64,000 nt of DNA from Alicyclobacillus sp. SO9 (GCF_016406125.1 NZ_CP066339.1:4650001-4714000), one strand, 5' to 3'; numbered from the stretch's first letter, positions 8,981 through 17,492 are shown. The notes: a model not told the origin generated them from the sequence alone. Program-made: numbers and translations.

Positions 8981-9060
8981 TACCACTTTATTTTTCAGTC
9001 TACAATTTTATTCCATGGTCTACAACTTTATTTTCTAGTACACAACTTTATTTGCTATGA
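8981..9060 (-). repeat. Four contiguous 20-bp repeats, TnsB-site candidates of the right end
   Basis: Four direct copies start at 8981, 9001, 9021 and 9041, each a 20-bp unit with the core TACAACTTTATT on the plus strand (AATAAAGTTGTA on the minus strand). Copies 3 and 4 are closest to each other; copies 1 and 2 carry one or two changes in the core. Canonical Tn7 has four packed TnsB sites of about 22 bp containing AATAAAGT at its right end, so sequence and arrangement both agree. Confidence 0.85.
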
Positions 9061-9087
9061 TCAAAACCTGATCACAGATCCGATCTT

Positions 9088-10917
9088 CTACTCGACTGTT
9101 ACACTCTTCGCCAAGTTTCTTGGCTTGTCGACGTCGTTGTCCCGGGCCACTGCAGCGTAGTAGGCTAAGAGTTGCAACGGAATTACAGTGGCAATTGGAG
9201 CCAACAGAGTGTGTATCTTGGGCAGGTAAATCACTTCGTCAGCTGTCTTTTGCAAGTCTTCGTTACCAACCCAGGTGAGCCCGAGAATAAAGGCGTCACG
9301 CGCTTTGACTTCCTGAATATTGGAGAGTGTCTTCTCATACAGGTGCGGCTGGGTTGCGATGCCAATGACGGGCACTCCTTTGGTAATCAGCGCCAGCGTA
9401 CCGTGCTTGAGTTCGCCGGCTGCGTAGGCTTCTGCGTGAATGTAGGAGATTTCCTTGAGCTTTAGAGCACCTTCAAGAGCTACGGAGAAATCTAACCCTC
9501 GGCCGATAAAGAAGGTGTCGTGCGCATCGGAATACTGTTTCGCAAAGGCCTCAATTTGGGGTGCGCTGTCAAGGACTTGTTCTGCAACCTGGGGTAGTGC
9601 GTCCAGTTCCTGCAGCAAGTCCTGAACGACACTTTGCTGTACGGTGTCTCGCTCCTGTGCAAAGTAAATGGCCAATAGATAGAGCGACACGAGTTGGGTT
9701 GTATAGGCTTTGGTTGACGCCACGGCTATTTCCGGTCCGGCTTGGGTGATAATGACGTCGTCTGCCTCTCTGTCAACGGAACTTCCGACCACATTGGTAA
9801 TGGCCATTACTTTGCGACCGCGGGCTTTGGCATCCCGTAATGCAGCCAGGGTGTCAGCCGTTTCCCCTGACTGACTGATGACAATCACCAAGGTATTCTC
9901 TGTATCAACGGGATTGCGATACCGATACTCGGATGCAACATCGACTTCCACTGGAATGCGCACAAGTTGTTCCAAAACGGCCTTGCCAACGAGCCCTGCG
10001 TGCCATGACGTACCGCAGGCTACGATGTGAATGCGATCCATCTCCTGAACGAACTGCGCACCCAACTGTAGTTCGGGCAGTGCAACTCGTTTGAGATCCG
10101 TTTCCAACCTGCCGCGCAACGTATCGCGAATCGCCTTTGGTTGTTCGTGGATCTCCTTCAGCATAAAGTGCTCGTAACCGCCTCGTTCTGCAGCAACGGC
10201 ATCCCAATGAACCTCGAGCACGTCCTTCGTAATGGGATTCCCGTCCAGTGTAAAAGAATCTACGCCCTCGCGGCGGACTACGGCCATTTCTCCGTCATCG
10301 AGAATGAGCACGCGCCGTGTATACTCCAAGATGGCGGGAATGTCAGATGCAACAAAGTTTTCGCCTTCCCCTAAACCTACGATAAGAGGGCTGGCTTTGC
10401 GCATGGCAATAATTTCTTCTGGGTTGTCTTTTGCCATCACAACGAGCGCATAGGCGCCGTGGATGTGTTTTCCTACCTGTACCATGGTTGAAAAGAGATC
10501 GCCGTTGTACAGCTCTTCTACGAGGTGCACCACGACTTCGGTATCTGTTTCAGATTTGAACTGGTGTCCTTTTTCTATCAGTTCTTCGCGCAAGGACAGA
10601 TAGTTCTCGACAATCCCGTTGTGAACCAGCGCAAATCGACCGCTGCAGTCCTGATGGGGATGTGCGTTATCGTCTGATGGTCGACCGTGAGTGGCCCAAC
10701 GAGTGTGGCCGATACCTATCTCTCCATCTATGTCTTCAGTCATCAGCTTTTGTTCTAAATTCGCCAAACGTCCGACAGATTTCACAACTTCAATCTGATT
10801 TTTCGACAACAAAGCTATACCAGCAGAATCATATCCGCGGTACTCTAGTTTCGCGAGACCGCTGACAACAACGTCTCTGGTGTCTCGATGTCCAATGTAG
10901 CCTACGATGCCACACAT
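9088..10917 (-). CDS. glmS: Glutamine-fructose-6-phosphate aminotransferase GlmS
   Basis: Makes glucosamine-6-phosphate from fructose-6-phosphate and glutamine, the first step towards UDP-GlcNAc for cell wall. The mature N-terminus is CGIVGYIG, with Cys the glutaminase nucleophile; this fixes the start at 10917 (AGGAGG 9 bp upstream), because an in-frame extension to 11004 lies in the ribozyme. GATase domain residues 1-240 are followed by two SIS domains (VACGTSWHAG, ISQSGETADT, ASTKAYTTQ) and the end NLAKSVTVE. 609 residues, normal length. Control is by the ribozyme upstream. The conserved 3' end of the gene is the recognition sequence of TnsD-type proteins, and a Tn7-like element begins just after the stop. 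Confidence 0.97.
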   Translation of the reverse strand: MCGIVGYIGHRDTRDVVVSGLAKLEYRGYDSAGIALLSKNQIEVVKSVGRLANLEQKLMTEDIDGEIGIGHTRWATHGRPSDDNAHPHQDCSGRFALVHNGIVENYLSLREELIEKGHQFKSETDTEVVVHLVEELYNGDLFSTMVQVGKHIHGAYALVVMAKDNPEEIIAMRKASPLIVGLGEGENFVASDIPAILEYTRRVLILDDGEMAVVRREGVDSFTLDGNPITKDVLEVHWDAVAAERGGYEHFMLKEIHEQPKAIRDTLRGRLETDLKRVALPELQLGAQFVQEMDRIHIVACGTSWHAGLVGKAVLEQLVRIPVEVDVASEYRYRNPVDTENTLVIVISQSGETADTLAALRDAKARGRKVMAITNVVGSSVDREADDVIITQAGPEIAVASTKAYTTQLVSLYLLAIYFAQERDTVQQSVVQDLLQELDALPQVAEQVLDSAPQIEAFAKQYSDAHDTFFIGRGLDFSVALEGALKLKEISYIHAEAYAAGELKHGTLALITKGVPVIGIATQPHLYEKTLSNIQEVKARDAFILGLTWVGNEDLQKTADEVIYLPKIHTLLAPIATVIPLQLLAYYAAVARDNDVDKPRNLAKSVTVE

Positions 10918-10935
10918 ATAAAGTTTCCTCCTCGC

Positions 10936-11116
10936 AACCTGCTCACTCCTGTTCCAGCAGTCACCTGCCGGTTTTCGAGTTTCGCTTACGGTGCGGTCGC
11001 ACACCGGGAGGCACCCGCCGAATGGTTCGCCAACCTCCTCCGCGTCAACTGGGCTGCCTGCTGCTTGGTGATGGACATGTCCACCATATGGAGCGGCACA
11101 GCTCAGTCCAGGCGCT
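10936..11116 (-). ncRNA. glmS ribozyme (GlcN6P-dependent self-cleaving riboswitch)
   Basis: Read on the minus strand, the leader has AGCGCCTGGACT, the classic start of the glmS ribozyme core, followed by the variable P1 hairpin, then GTTGACG, CGGCGGGTGCC, a TGCGACCG pairing region and CCGGCAGGTGACTGC, matching the P2-P4 core order of Bacillus ribozymes. Cleavage is expected between A at 11116 and G at 11115. With glucosamine-6-phosphate bound, the RNA cuts itself and the downstream glmS message is degraded. The 3' boundary is approximate and almost touches the glmS ribosome binding site. Confidence 0.93.
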
Positions 11117-11130
11117 TTACATGCGGTCTG

Positions 11131-11159
11131 TGTATAGATTCACATGCGCATGGTTGTAA
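11131..11159 (-). promoter_or_regulatory. Possible sigma-A promoter of glmS
   Basis: TTACAA and TATACA separated by 17 bp on the minus strand. A transcript would start only a few bases before the ribozyme cleavage site, as is usual for glmS leaders. Both boxes are imperfect. The remaining stretch 11160-11306 holds two modest stems after glmM (7-bp CTGGCCT/AGGCCAG and GCAGGC/GCCTGC) without a clear T tract. Confidence 0.4.
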
Positions 11160-11306
11160 GACGCGCGTCGCCGCGCTTACTCTCGACTCTATGGCATTCC
11201 CCCTTCCAAAGTATGAGCAGGCTTTGAAACGGTGCCTGCTTTACGGTGTACCTAGGTGAATTCGTACCGAGGTCAATGTGTACCTGGCCTTGGCAAAATT
11301 CTCTTG

Positions 11307-12644
11307 TCAGGCCAGTTCCTCATGGACAACTTCCACAATGGACGCAACACACTCCTGCAGCTTCTGCTCTTCGGGTCCCTCAGCCATAACGCGAATGATG
11401 GACTCCGTTCCTGACTCACGGACCAGAATACGTCCCTGACTGCCCAGGTCTGCCTCCGCTTGTTGTAAGGCTGCCTGTATCCTCTGATTCGTCTTCCAGG
11501 CGGTTTTGTCCTTGACACGCACGTTTTCCAGCAGTTGAGGATAGCGCCTCATGACTTTGCGAAGCTGTTGCAGAGAAGTGCGTGTGCTCTTGACGATATC
11601 GACAAGCTGAAGAGCAGTCAAAATACCGTCGCCGGTGGTTGTGTGGTTCAGAAAGATGATGTGCCCAGACTGTTCTCCTCCGAGAACAAAGTCTCCCTTG
11701 CGCATGGCTTCCATCACATATCTGTCGCCTACTGCTGTCTGCTCCACGTGAATGGACAAGTCCTCCATAGCCTTTACAAATCCCAGGTTGCTCATGACTG
11801 TGGCGACTACGGTGTTATTCTTGAGACTGTCGCGTTCGTGTAGGGCGCGAGCGCAAATGGCCATAACGTGATCGCCGTCTACAATCTGCCCGCTGCCGTC
11901 GACCGCAATCAACCTGTCTGCATCACCATCAAACGCCAGTCCCATATCAGCACCCGTTTCAAGCACAGCTCGCTGCACGACATGCGGATAGGTGGACCCG
12001 CAACCAACATTAATATTCACCCCGTCGGGCTGTGCATTCAATTCAGTAACACGAGCACCCAAATGACGAAACACTTCTGGAGCAATGGCAGATGCTGCAC
12101 CATTGGCACAATCAAGCACAATATGAAGTCCTTCAAACCTGTTTGTAACTGTGTTGTGGAGGAACTTCTGATAGGCGCTTACGGCTGGCTCATCGTATAC
12201 CCGACCGACATGTGCTCCCGTAGGACGCGGCAGCGTGTCTTCTTCAGACTTCAACAGCCTCTCAATCTCGTCTTCGACAGCATCCACGAGTTTAAAACCA
12301 TCTCCCGCAAAAAACTTGATGCCATTGTCTTCAACTGGATTGTGGGATGCTGAAATCATGACGCCCGCGTCTGCGCGAAGGTGCTTTGTCAGGTAAGCAA
12401 CGCCAGGTGTACTGATGACACCGAGTTTCAGTACATCGACCCCCATAGATAAAACGCCACTGATAAAGGAGGATTCAAGCAGGTCCCCCGAAATTCGGGT
12501 GTCTTTTCCCACGACAAACCGCGGTCCGCGATTCTGTCCTGTTAAAACATAGGCCCCTACGCGACCTAGTTGAAAAGCAAGTTCCGGTGTCAACTCGGTA
12601 TTGGCAATACCTCGGACGCCGTCCGTTCCAAACATACGGCCCAC
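11307..12644 (-). CDS. glmM: Phosphoglucosamine mutase GlmM
   Basis: Converts glucosamine-6-phosphate to glucosamine-1-phosphate, directly after GlmS in the pathway. The 445-residue protein begins MGRMFGTDGVRG, has the phosphoserine loop ISASHNP (Ser100 is the phosphorylated residue) and the metal-binding DGDADR motif near residue 240, and a C-terminal phosphate-binding loop (RESGTESIIRVM). It lies between cdaR and glmS, the normal Firmicutes order; in related bacteria GlmM binds and restrains CdaA, so the grouping links wall-precursor supply to c-di-AMP. Confidence 0.97.
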   Translation of the reverse strand: MGRMFGTDGVRGIANTELTPELAFQLGRVGAYVLTGQNRGPRFVVGKDTRISGDLLESSFISGVLSMGVDVLKLGVISTPGVAYLTKHLRADAGVMISASHNPVEDNGIKFFAGDGFKLVDAVEDEIERLLKSEEDTLPRPTGAHVGRVYDEPAVSAYQKFLHNTVTNRFEGLHIVLDCANGAASAIAPEVFRHLGARVTELNAQPDGVNINVGCGSTYPHVVQRAVLETGADMGLAFDGDADRLIAVDGSGQIVDGDHVMAICARALHERDSLKNNTVVATVMSNLGFVKAMEDLSIHVEQTAVGDRYVMEAMRKGDFVLGGEQSGHIIFLNHTTTGDGILTALQLVDIVKSTRTSLQQLRKVMRRYPQLLENVRVKDKTAWKTNQRIQAALQQAEADLGSQGRILVRESGTESIIRVMAEGPEEQKLQECVASIVEVVHEELA

Positions 12645-12810
12645 GTCACCGACCCCTTTCGCATGGCCTCATCTTAATTGCTTATGTGTGAAGTTAGACT
12701 CAGATTTGTCTTCTCTTGATACGGAGAAACAAAGCAGAGCAAATAGATACAGCAACAGCCTAACCCAACCTATTCTTGCACAGAGAAACTCGTTCTGGCA
12801 AGAAGGAATC

Positions 12811-14004
12811 TTATCCTTTGGTTACAGTGACAGGCACAGACGTTGTTGACATTTGCGTGACCTGAACCCACTTTGGCGTATTTATTAAAATCGGTGCAGA
12901 AGTGTCATTTGGTGTCAACTTCGATGCATCAATGTACGCTGTTATGTTGGAAGTTGACAGTGTATTCATCACGGACTGCGGTCCAGTAAGGCGCAGGTCC
13001 ACCGTGGTTGTTTTACCGAGCTGTACGACCTCAGTCGACTTCACGTTCCGAATTTGAATGGGCAGCTTCTTCACTGCTTTGCTGGAAGCCTGCTCAATTG
13101 TCACCTTCACAGACACTTCCTCAGGACGCGCCTGTTGAATCGTCTGGCCAAGGGGAATTCCAATTTTCTTGGTGGAAGTGGCTGTCAGTCCGGAGACATC
13201 AACCGGCAGCTGTACATTGACAGGTGCATTTTCCCCAAACAGTTTCACGGAATTTGGCTGCACAGATACCCCGGCAACGGCATAACCAGGTGCTGGTGTA
13301 CCGACAATCTGCGGATGAATGGAAGCAGTGGTCTCCGGCGATTGAATTGGAACATTCACTGTGGCAGTTGCTGGAGACACAGTGACACCTTGAACCGTTG
13401 TACCGCTGTTGTCAACGGGCACCAAGTCCACTTGCTCAGACAAGTCCGAAGAAGCTCCGTTTACCTGCACAACGGCCTCAACTTTTGTCACCTGACGCAA
13501 TTTTTGAGTGGCACCAATCAGAGAAACTGTATTTACGGTACTGCTCGGATCCCCCATTTTATACCCTTGTTTCACACTACCCTTCAAAACAACTTTTACT
13601 GTTCGCTGTTCAGTAGCTTTTTTAGCCAGTGTTATCGTAATTTTGGTGGGGTTTAACTGGTAATTGATTGGCGGTGCATGGATGGCCTGAACTGAAACTT
13701 GGTGTGTGCCTGGTCCAAGTTTCTTGGCATCGGCAAGAATCTCCACGTTCAGCATTTGCTGGGACAGGGCAGTAGTGAGGAGACTTTCCTTGACCTGAAG
13801 TGTCGCCACTGCAGGCTTGACTGAAGTCACAACCATATTTGCCGCTGTTTCAACGTGAACAGGACGAGGAAATTTATCGATGTGTGTTACGGGTTGGACG
13901 GCTGTTTGCGTGTTGTTTGGAAACTGAACTGAAAGCCATAATATGATACTTAGAATGACGGCAATCACACGCAGGAAATTGTTACTGGAAAATAGTTTAT
14001 CCAT
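12811..14004 (-). CDS. cdaR: CdaA regulator CdaR (YbbR domains)
   Basis: Membrane-anchored extracytoplasmic protein that modulates the diadenylate cyclase CdaA. The 397-residue protein has one N-terminal membrane helix (about residues 10-30) followed by four YbbR-type beta repeats, visible as recurring PVxxV and LxGP stretches. The ATG at 14004 is nested in the cdaA stop (ATGGATAA), so the two are translationally coupled; an upstream TTG (14028) is a weaker alternative. A 166-bp gap to glmM contains no clear terminator. Confidence 0.93.
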   Translation of the reverse strand: MDKLFSSNNFLRVIAVILSIILWLSVQFPNNTQTAVQPVTHIDKFPRPVHVETAANMVVTSVKPAVATLQVKESLLTTALSQQMLNVEILADAKKLGPGTHQVSVQAIHAPPINYQLNPTKITITLAKKATEQRTVKVVLKGSVKQGYKMGDPSSTVNTVSLIGATQKLRQVTKVEAVVQVNGASSDLSEQVDLVPVDNSGTTVQGVTVSPATATVNVPIQSPETTASIHPQIVGTPAPGYAVAGVSVQPNSVKLFGENAPVNVQLPVDVSGLTATSTKKIGIPLGQTIQQARPEEVSVKVTIEQASSKAVKKLPIQIRNVKSTEVVQLGKTTTVDLRLTGPQSVMNTLSTSNITAYIDASKLTPNDTSAPILINTPKWVQVTQMSTTSVPVTVTKG

Positions 14005-14824
14005 TCTTGGAGTCCGCCTTTCGTCCAAAGAATGGGAAATTATTTGACTTTTTTGGTGTCAGTAGAGATTCAAGTAACTCACGAAGGGCAGATTCGTTAA
14101 GGTCCTTTGTGAGTACTCCGTCAACAGCAAGTGAAACATGTCCTGTTTCTTCAGATACGACGACCGCAACAGAGTCAGACTGTTCTGTGACCCCTATTGC
14201 TGCCCTGTGGCGGGTACCGAATTGCTTGTCCAAGTCACGGCTGTCTGTCAGCGGCAGAAAGCATCCTGCTGCTAACAGCTTATCTCCGCGTATAACGACG
14301 GCCCCGTCGTGTAAGGGAGTGTTGGGAATAAAGGTGTTAATCAACAGTTCAGAACTCACCTTACCATCAATGTCGGTTCCCGTCTCAACATATTCTGATA
14401 GTCCGGTATTGCGTTCAATCACCAACAGAGCTCCTATTTGATTCTTGGACAAGACCTGGGTAGCTTTCACTACTTCAGCCGTCATGTAACGCAACTGACC
14501 ATCGTCCGCGGTGGTAAAGGACAATGAAAAAAAGCCGCCTCGTCCGAGCTGTTCGAGTGCACGGCGCAACTCAGGCTGAAAGACTACAGGGATAGCAACC
14601 AGTCCCACGGTCAGGATATTGTTAATCAAGAAGTTCATGGCCGTAAGGTGAAAAAACCGACTGATTCCCTTAGCCAGCAGGATAACAATAATGCCCTTCA
14701 GCAATTGAACAGCACGGGTCCCGCGAATCAGCAGCAATACGCGATATATCACGAATGCGACGAGTAGAATGTCTACTACGTTCATCACATCGAACTTATG
14801 AAACACATTCAGCCACGTTGCCAT
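13997..14824 (-). CDS. cdaA: Diadenylate cyclase CdaA
   Basis: Condenses two ATP into the second messenger c-di-AMP, which governs potassium and osmotic balance and is essential in many Firmicutes. Three N-terminal membrane helices (about residues 15-32, 40-56, 64-82) precede the DAC domain with its DGA motif (173-175, HDGAVVIRG) and RHR motif (205-207, GTRHRAAIGVTEQ). 275 residues, normal length. First gene of the cdaA-cdaR-glmM set; a weak TTGACG element lies about 55 bp upstream. Confidence 0.96.
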   Translation of the reverse strand: MATWLNVFHKFDVMNVVDILLVAFVIYRVLLLIRGTRAVQLLKGIIVILLAKGISRFFHLTAMNFLINNILTVGLVAIPVVFQPELRRALEQLGRGGFFSLSFTTADDGQLRYMTAEVVKATQVLSKNQIGALLVIERNTGLSEYVETGTDIDGKVSSELLINTFIPNTPLHDGAVVIRGDKLLAAGCFLPLTDSRDLDKQFGTRHRAAIGVTEQSDSVAVVVSEETGHVSLAVDGVLTKDLNESALRELLESLLTPKKSNNFPFFGRKADSKNG

Positions 14825-14910
14825 AACATTCCACCCAGTAATGGAATCAGGTCTTGTATTTCATTGTTTCTTACTAGGCATTTTGCGTCAAGTAAATTCC
14901 GCAGTATCCC

Positions 14911-15597
14911 CTAAGTATTTTGACGTCCCTGCGAGGATTTCCTTGATTTCATCCGATTCTGTACAACAGACCTGCGGTACGACCGCAAAACCGTCCTGGC
15001 AATTTCCAGGTGTCCCTCGTCATTCGGGTGAATCGGATTCCCGAAAATGCGAAAGTCACGAACGAGACCGCGTCTGTATCCGCCCACAAAGTGATGTTCT
15101 CTGCTAAAGAACTGCTGACGCACATCGGCCAAAATCAAGTCTTCCTGCCTTACTACCAGCCGAATGGCCTTGTTCAAGGCCTCAACGCACTCTTCAGCCA
15201 CAGCCGAATTCGGAAATGGATTGTAAATTGTGGCCAGCACGATTTTCGACTGGGGACGTTTGACCAAGCGCACAATCTCCGTCAGATTGCGATGCAGATT
15301 GCGTGTAACCTGACCCAAATGTCTCAGTTTCCCGTCAATCAACCACGGCAAGGCTTTGAGCAGGTCATTTCCCCCGACCATAATGGTAATCAACTGTGCC
15401 TCGTCCCAAATGCACTTGGGTACATCCTGCAGAGTCTTCAACAGTCGTCTCGACGTCCAGCCAGGTTTTGCGTGTACGTAAAGATTCACCTTATCCTGCT
15501 TCGACAGCGACGAAACAACCCTGCCGGCAAAACGGGTCTCTTCTGTTGACGACGCGTACCCGTAAGTTATTGAATCTCCCAAAGCTGCGTACAGCAA
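14911..15597 (-). CDS. SGNH/GDSL-family hydrolase
   Basis: A 228-residue cytoplasmic-looking hydrolase (no signal peptide). SGNH block I is ALGDSITYG with catalytic Ser9, block III is VGGNDLL, and block V is HPNDEGH with the catalytic Asp/His. Such enzymes are esterases, lipases or acetylxylan/peptidoglycan deacylases; the substrate cannot be told from sequence. It sits between arginase and cdaA on the same strand. The C-terminus is basic (RRSVVQNRMKSRKSSQ). Confidence 0.85.
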   Translation of the reverse strand: MLYAALGDSITYGYASSTEETRFAGRVVSSLSKQDKVNLYVHAKPGWTSRRLLKTLQDVPKCIWDEAQLITIMVGGNDLLKALPWLIDGKLRHLGQVTRNLHRNLTEIVRLVKRPQSKIVLATIYNPFPNSAVAEECVEALNKAIRLVVRQEDLILADVRQQFFSREHHFVGGYRRGLVRDFRIFGNPIHPNDEGHLEIARTVLRSYRRSVVQNRMKSRKSSQGRQNT

Positions 15598-15782
15598 GTC
15601 GCTTCAACCTCCACACGTTGTCATACTTCGTAATCTATTCGTGCAAAAATAAGGGGTGACGACTTATTTGGCAATTTGCTATCAATGTATACGGCGCGTC
15701 TAAAAATCATCTCAAATGTGTCACAAACCAGGTTCTGCGATGCGTTGTTCCGGTAATATGAAAGCAAAGAAAATTCAAGCAC

Positions 15783-15802
15783 AGGGGCCTGCCCACGGCC
15801 CT
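15783..15802 (-). terminator. Weak terminator candidate after arginase
   Basis: Directly after the arginase stop the minus strand can form a short GC-rich stem (AGGGCC with GGCCCCT) followed about 8 bases later by AATTTTC. The T tract is broken, so this is only a moderate call. The rest of 15598-15782 shows no gene. Confidence 0.4.
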
Positions 15803-15804
15803 AA

Positions 15805-16701
15805 TCACATTACCGTTTTGCCAAATAACGATTCCACCAACTCCACGGCCATTACCGCGGTCCTGTTTTCTCTGTCCAGAATTGGATTGACCTCGACAAC
15901 GTCGACGGACATGAGCTGCTTGGAGGCAGCCAAGAGTTCCATCGCCAAGTGCCCTTCTCTGTAGGTTACCCCACCGTTGACAGGAGTTCCAACTCCCGGC
16001 ACAAACATCGGATCGAGTGCATCCAAATCCAGGCTCAGATGAATGCCTGACGTACCCTCAGAAGCAATTTTGATGGCCTCTTCCATCACCGGGCCCATAC
16101 CACGTTTATCAATTTCTGCCATACTATACACGGTAATGCCCGATTTGCGAATCAAGTCGGCTTCGTGTTCGTCAATCGACCTTGCGCCCACCAGAACGAC
16201 GTTCTCCGGCTTGATTTTTGGAGCAAAACCACCTAGTTCAACCAGACTAGGATGGCCCATACCCAAGTTTACTGCTAAGGGCATCCCGTGAATGTTGCCC
16301 GACGGGGTGGTCGTATCTGTATTCATGTCCCCGTGTGCATCAAACCAAATGACGCCAAAGGAGGATTGGCTGGAGGCTATGCCTGCTATGCTGCCAATGG
16401 AAATACTGTGATCGCCGCCCAGAATAATCGGTGTAAAACCCTCTTTCACCACATTGTTGACTTCTTTAGACAAAGCGGTGCAAACGGCAGTAACTTCATC
16501 CAAGTATTTCAGTTTATCATTGGTCACTCGGTGCATCTCTGGTGTTGGAACAGGTATGTTTCCCAAATCCTCTACATCGTGACCGAGGGCTTCCAGTTTC
16601 TCCTCAAGACCGGCGTAGCGGATTGCACTTGGACCCATATCCACACCCCTTCGACCTTGTCCAAAGTCCGATGGTGCACCGATAATTCGCAGTTCTGCCA
16701 T
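15805..16701 (-). CDS. rocF: Arginase RocF
   Basis: Hydrolyses arginine to ornithine and urea using two manganese ions, the first step of arginine catabolism. Metal ligands are visible: GGDHS (His98), DAHGD (Asp121, His123, Asp125) and the pair in SLDLDALDP (about residues 225-233). 298 residues, normal for bacterial arginases; agmatinases lack the GxGTPVxGG arrangement seen here (VGTPVNGG). The gene is placed between a SpoIIM-family gene and an SGNH hydrolase, as a single gene with its own ribosome site. Confidence 0.95.
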   Translation of the reverse strand: MAELRIIGAPSDFGQGRRGVDMGPSAIRYAGLEEKLEALGHDVEDLGNIPVPTPEMHRVTNDKLKYLDEVTAVCTALSKEVNNVVKEGFTPIILGGDHSISIGSIAGIASSQSSFGVIWFDAHGDMNTDTTTPSGNIHGMPLAVNLGMGHPSLVELGGFAPKIKPENVVLVGARSIDEHEADLIRKSGITVYSMAEIDKRGMGPVMEEAIKIASEGTSGIHLSLDLDALDPMFVPGVGTPVNGGVTYREGHLAMELLAASKQLMSVDVVEVNPILDRENRTAVMAVELVESLFGKTVM

Positions 16702-16795
16702 GTAGCCGACACTCCTTTTCGTCTAGTCTTCAACAGTTTACCAAATCCCGTGCAATAAACAAAAAATTGCACAAGGGACTTCAGATGCGTCAGGA

Positions 16796-17440
16796 CTACA
16801 GATGCGCCATCTGAATTAAATGGGGCGTCACCAGTCCTTCAATACACGCAGCAAGGAGCAATAAGCCAAGGATATACGGGAGATGGTGAAAGGCACGTGC
16901 AAACTCATCCCGGATACCTCGGGGCTGCCTGCGCACCACAGGCTGAACCGCCGACGGCCTCATAAACAGTCGCCGAAGCGCGCCCCCAATTGCACGCATT
17001 CCGGCAAAACCTTCACTAAAGCCAAGAGCAGACGCCCACACCAGTGCACTCAGTTCAAATACGCCATGAGGCAGAATTGCGTAGACAAGCACGGTGAAAA
17101 CAGACGCATGCGTCTTTTGTACTACCAGTTGGCTGACTACACCGAGGATAACGCCATTCATCCACATGGTCCAGAGCGGATACACACCGAGAAACACGCC
17201 TAATAACATCATGGCAATAGCCGCGACAGAATTATTCACAAAAATGAGAAGTACGGTACTGAGCGGGTGCCCGTGGAAATGAACGCCAATTTCTTGGAGC
17301 TTCTTGAGTGCCGGTTGGAGAATGCTGTTAAAACTGTGAGGTGCACTATACCCGGCCAAAAATCCGGCAATCATTAGTGCCGCTGCAAAGGTGATAAACC
17401 ATCTTAAGGTCGGTTCATAACTTTTGTTCCTCATTCTCAA
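16796..17440 (-). CDS. SpoIIM/DUF95-family membrane protein
   Basis: A 214-residue integral membrane protein with about five hydrophobic helices (near residues 14-32, 62-84, 88-108, 115-140 and 185-205). Length and features such as FVNNSVAAIAMMLLGVFLG and a conserved LPHGVFEL stretch match the stage II sporulation protein M family, which in Bacillus is part of the engulfment machinery with SpoIID and SpoIIP. Whether this copy is the sporulation protein or a paralogue cannot be decided. It is transcribed divergently from pdaB with 103 bp between. Confidence 0.85.
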   Translation of the reverse strand: MRMRNKSYEPTLRWFITFAAALMIAGFLAGYSAPHSFNSILQPALKKLQEIGVHFHGHPLSTVLLIFVNNSVAAIAMMLLGVFLGVYPLWTMWMNGVILGVVSQLVVQKTHASVFTVLVYAILPHGVFELSALVWASALGFSEGFAGMRAIGGALRRLFMRPSAVQPVVRRQPRGIRDEFARAFHHLPYILGLLLLAACIEGLVTPHLIQMAHL

Positions 17441-17492
17441 CCTCCTTCTCTGACGCGCAGGACTACAATGCCGTCAAATTCGAAACAAATTC

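Larger units (their letters stand above)
1..9076. mobile_element. Tn7-like transposon at attTn7 of glmS (left end not seen)
   Basis: tnsA-tnsB-tnsC-tnsD plus one small gene are transcribed away from glmS, the same polarity as in Tn7 at its classical site. All core genes look intact. The left boundary is not visible: no inverted copies of the 20-bp repeats occur between 1 and 2300. The extent to the left of about 1795 is therefore a lower bound on ignorance, not a measured boundary; the ger genes could be cargo or flank. No Cas genes or CRISPR repeats are present in the visible part. Confidence 0.6.
8924..9076. mobile_element. Right end of the Tn7-like element
   Basis: The segment between tnsA and the glmS stop. 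Read inward from glmS on the minus strand, the element would start with TGTGATCA at 9076, followed by a second TGATCA (two copies at 9058-9063 and 9069-9074), then the four TnsB-site repeats, then the tns promoter. TGT/ACA termini are universal in Tn7-like elements. The junction is 11 bp past the glmS stop and the expected 5-bp target duplication would be 9077-9081 (GATCC); the partner copy is not in the window, so the exact end is inferred. Confidence 0.7.

Noticed and set aside
1-9076. CRISPR-associated transposon
   Set aside because: No Cas gene, no repeat array; the TnsD-type selector and the glmS position explain targeting without CRISPR. Parts outside the window remain unseen.
10918-11004. 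29-residue N-terminal extension of GlmS
   Set aside because: It lies in the ribozyme core and would block the Cys nucleophile that must be at the N-terminus.
12645-12810. Terminator or small gene between cdaR and glmM
   Set aside because: No stem with a T tract and no frame with a ribosome site; it is probably an untranslated spacer.
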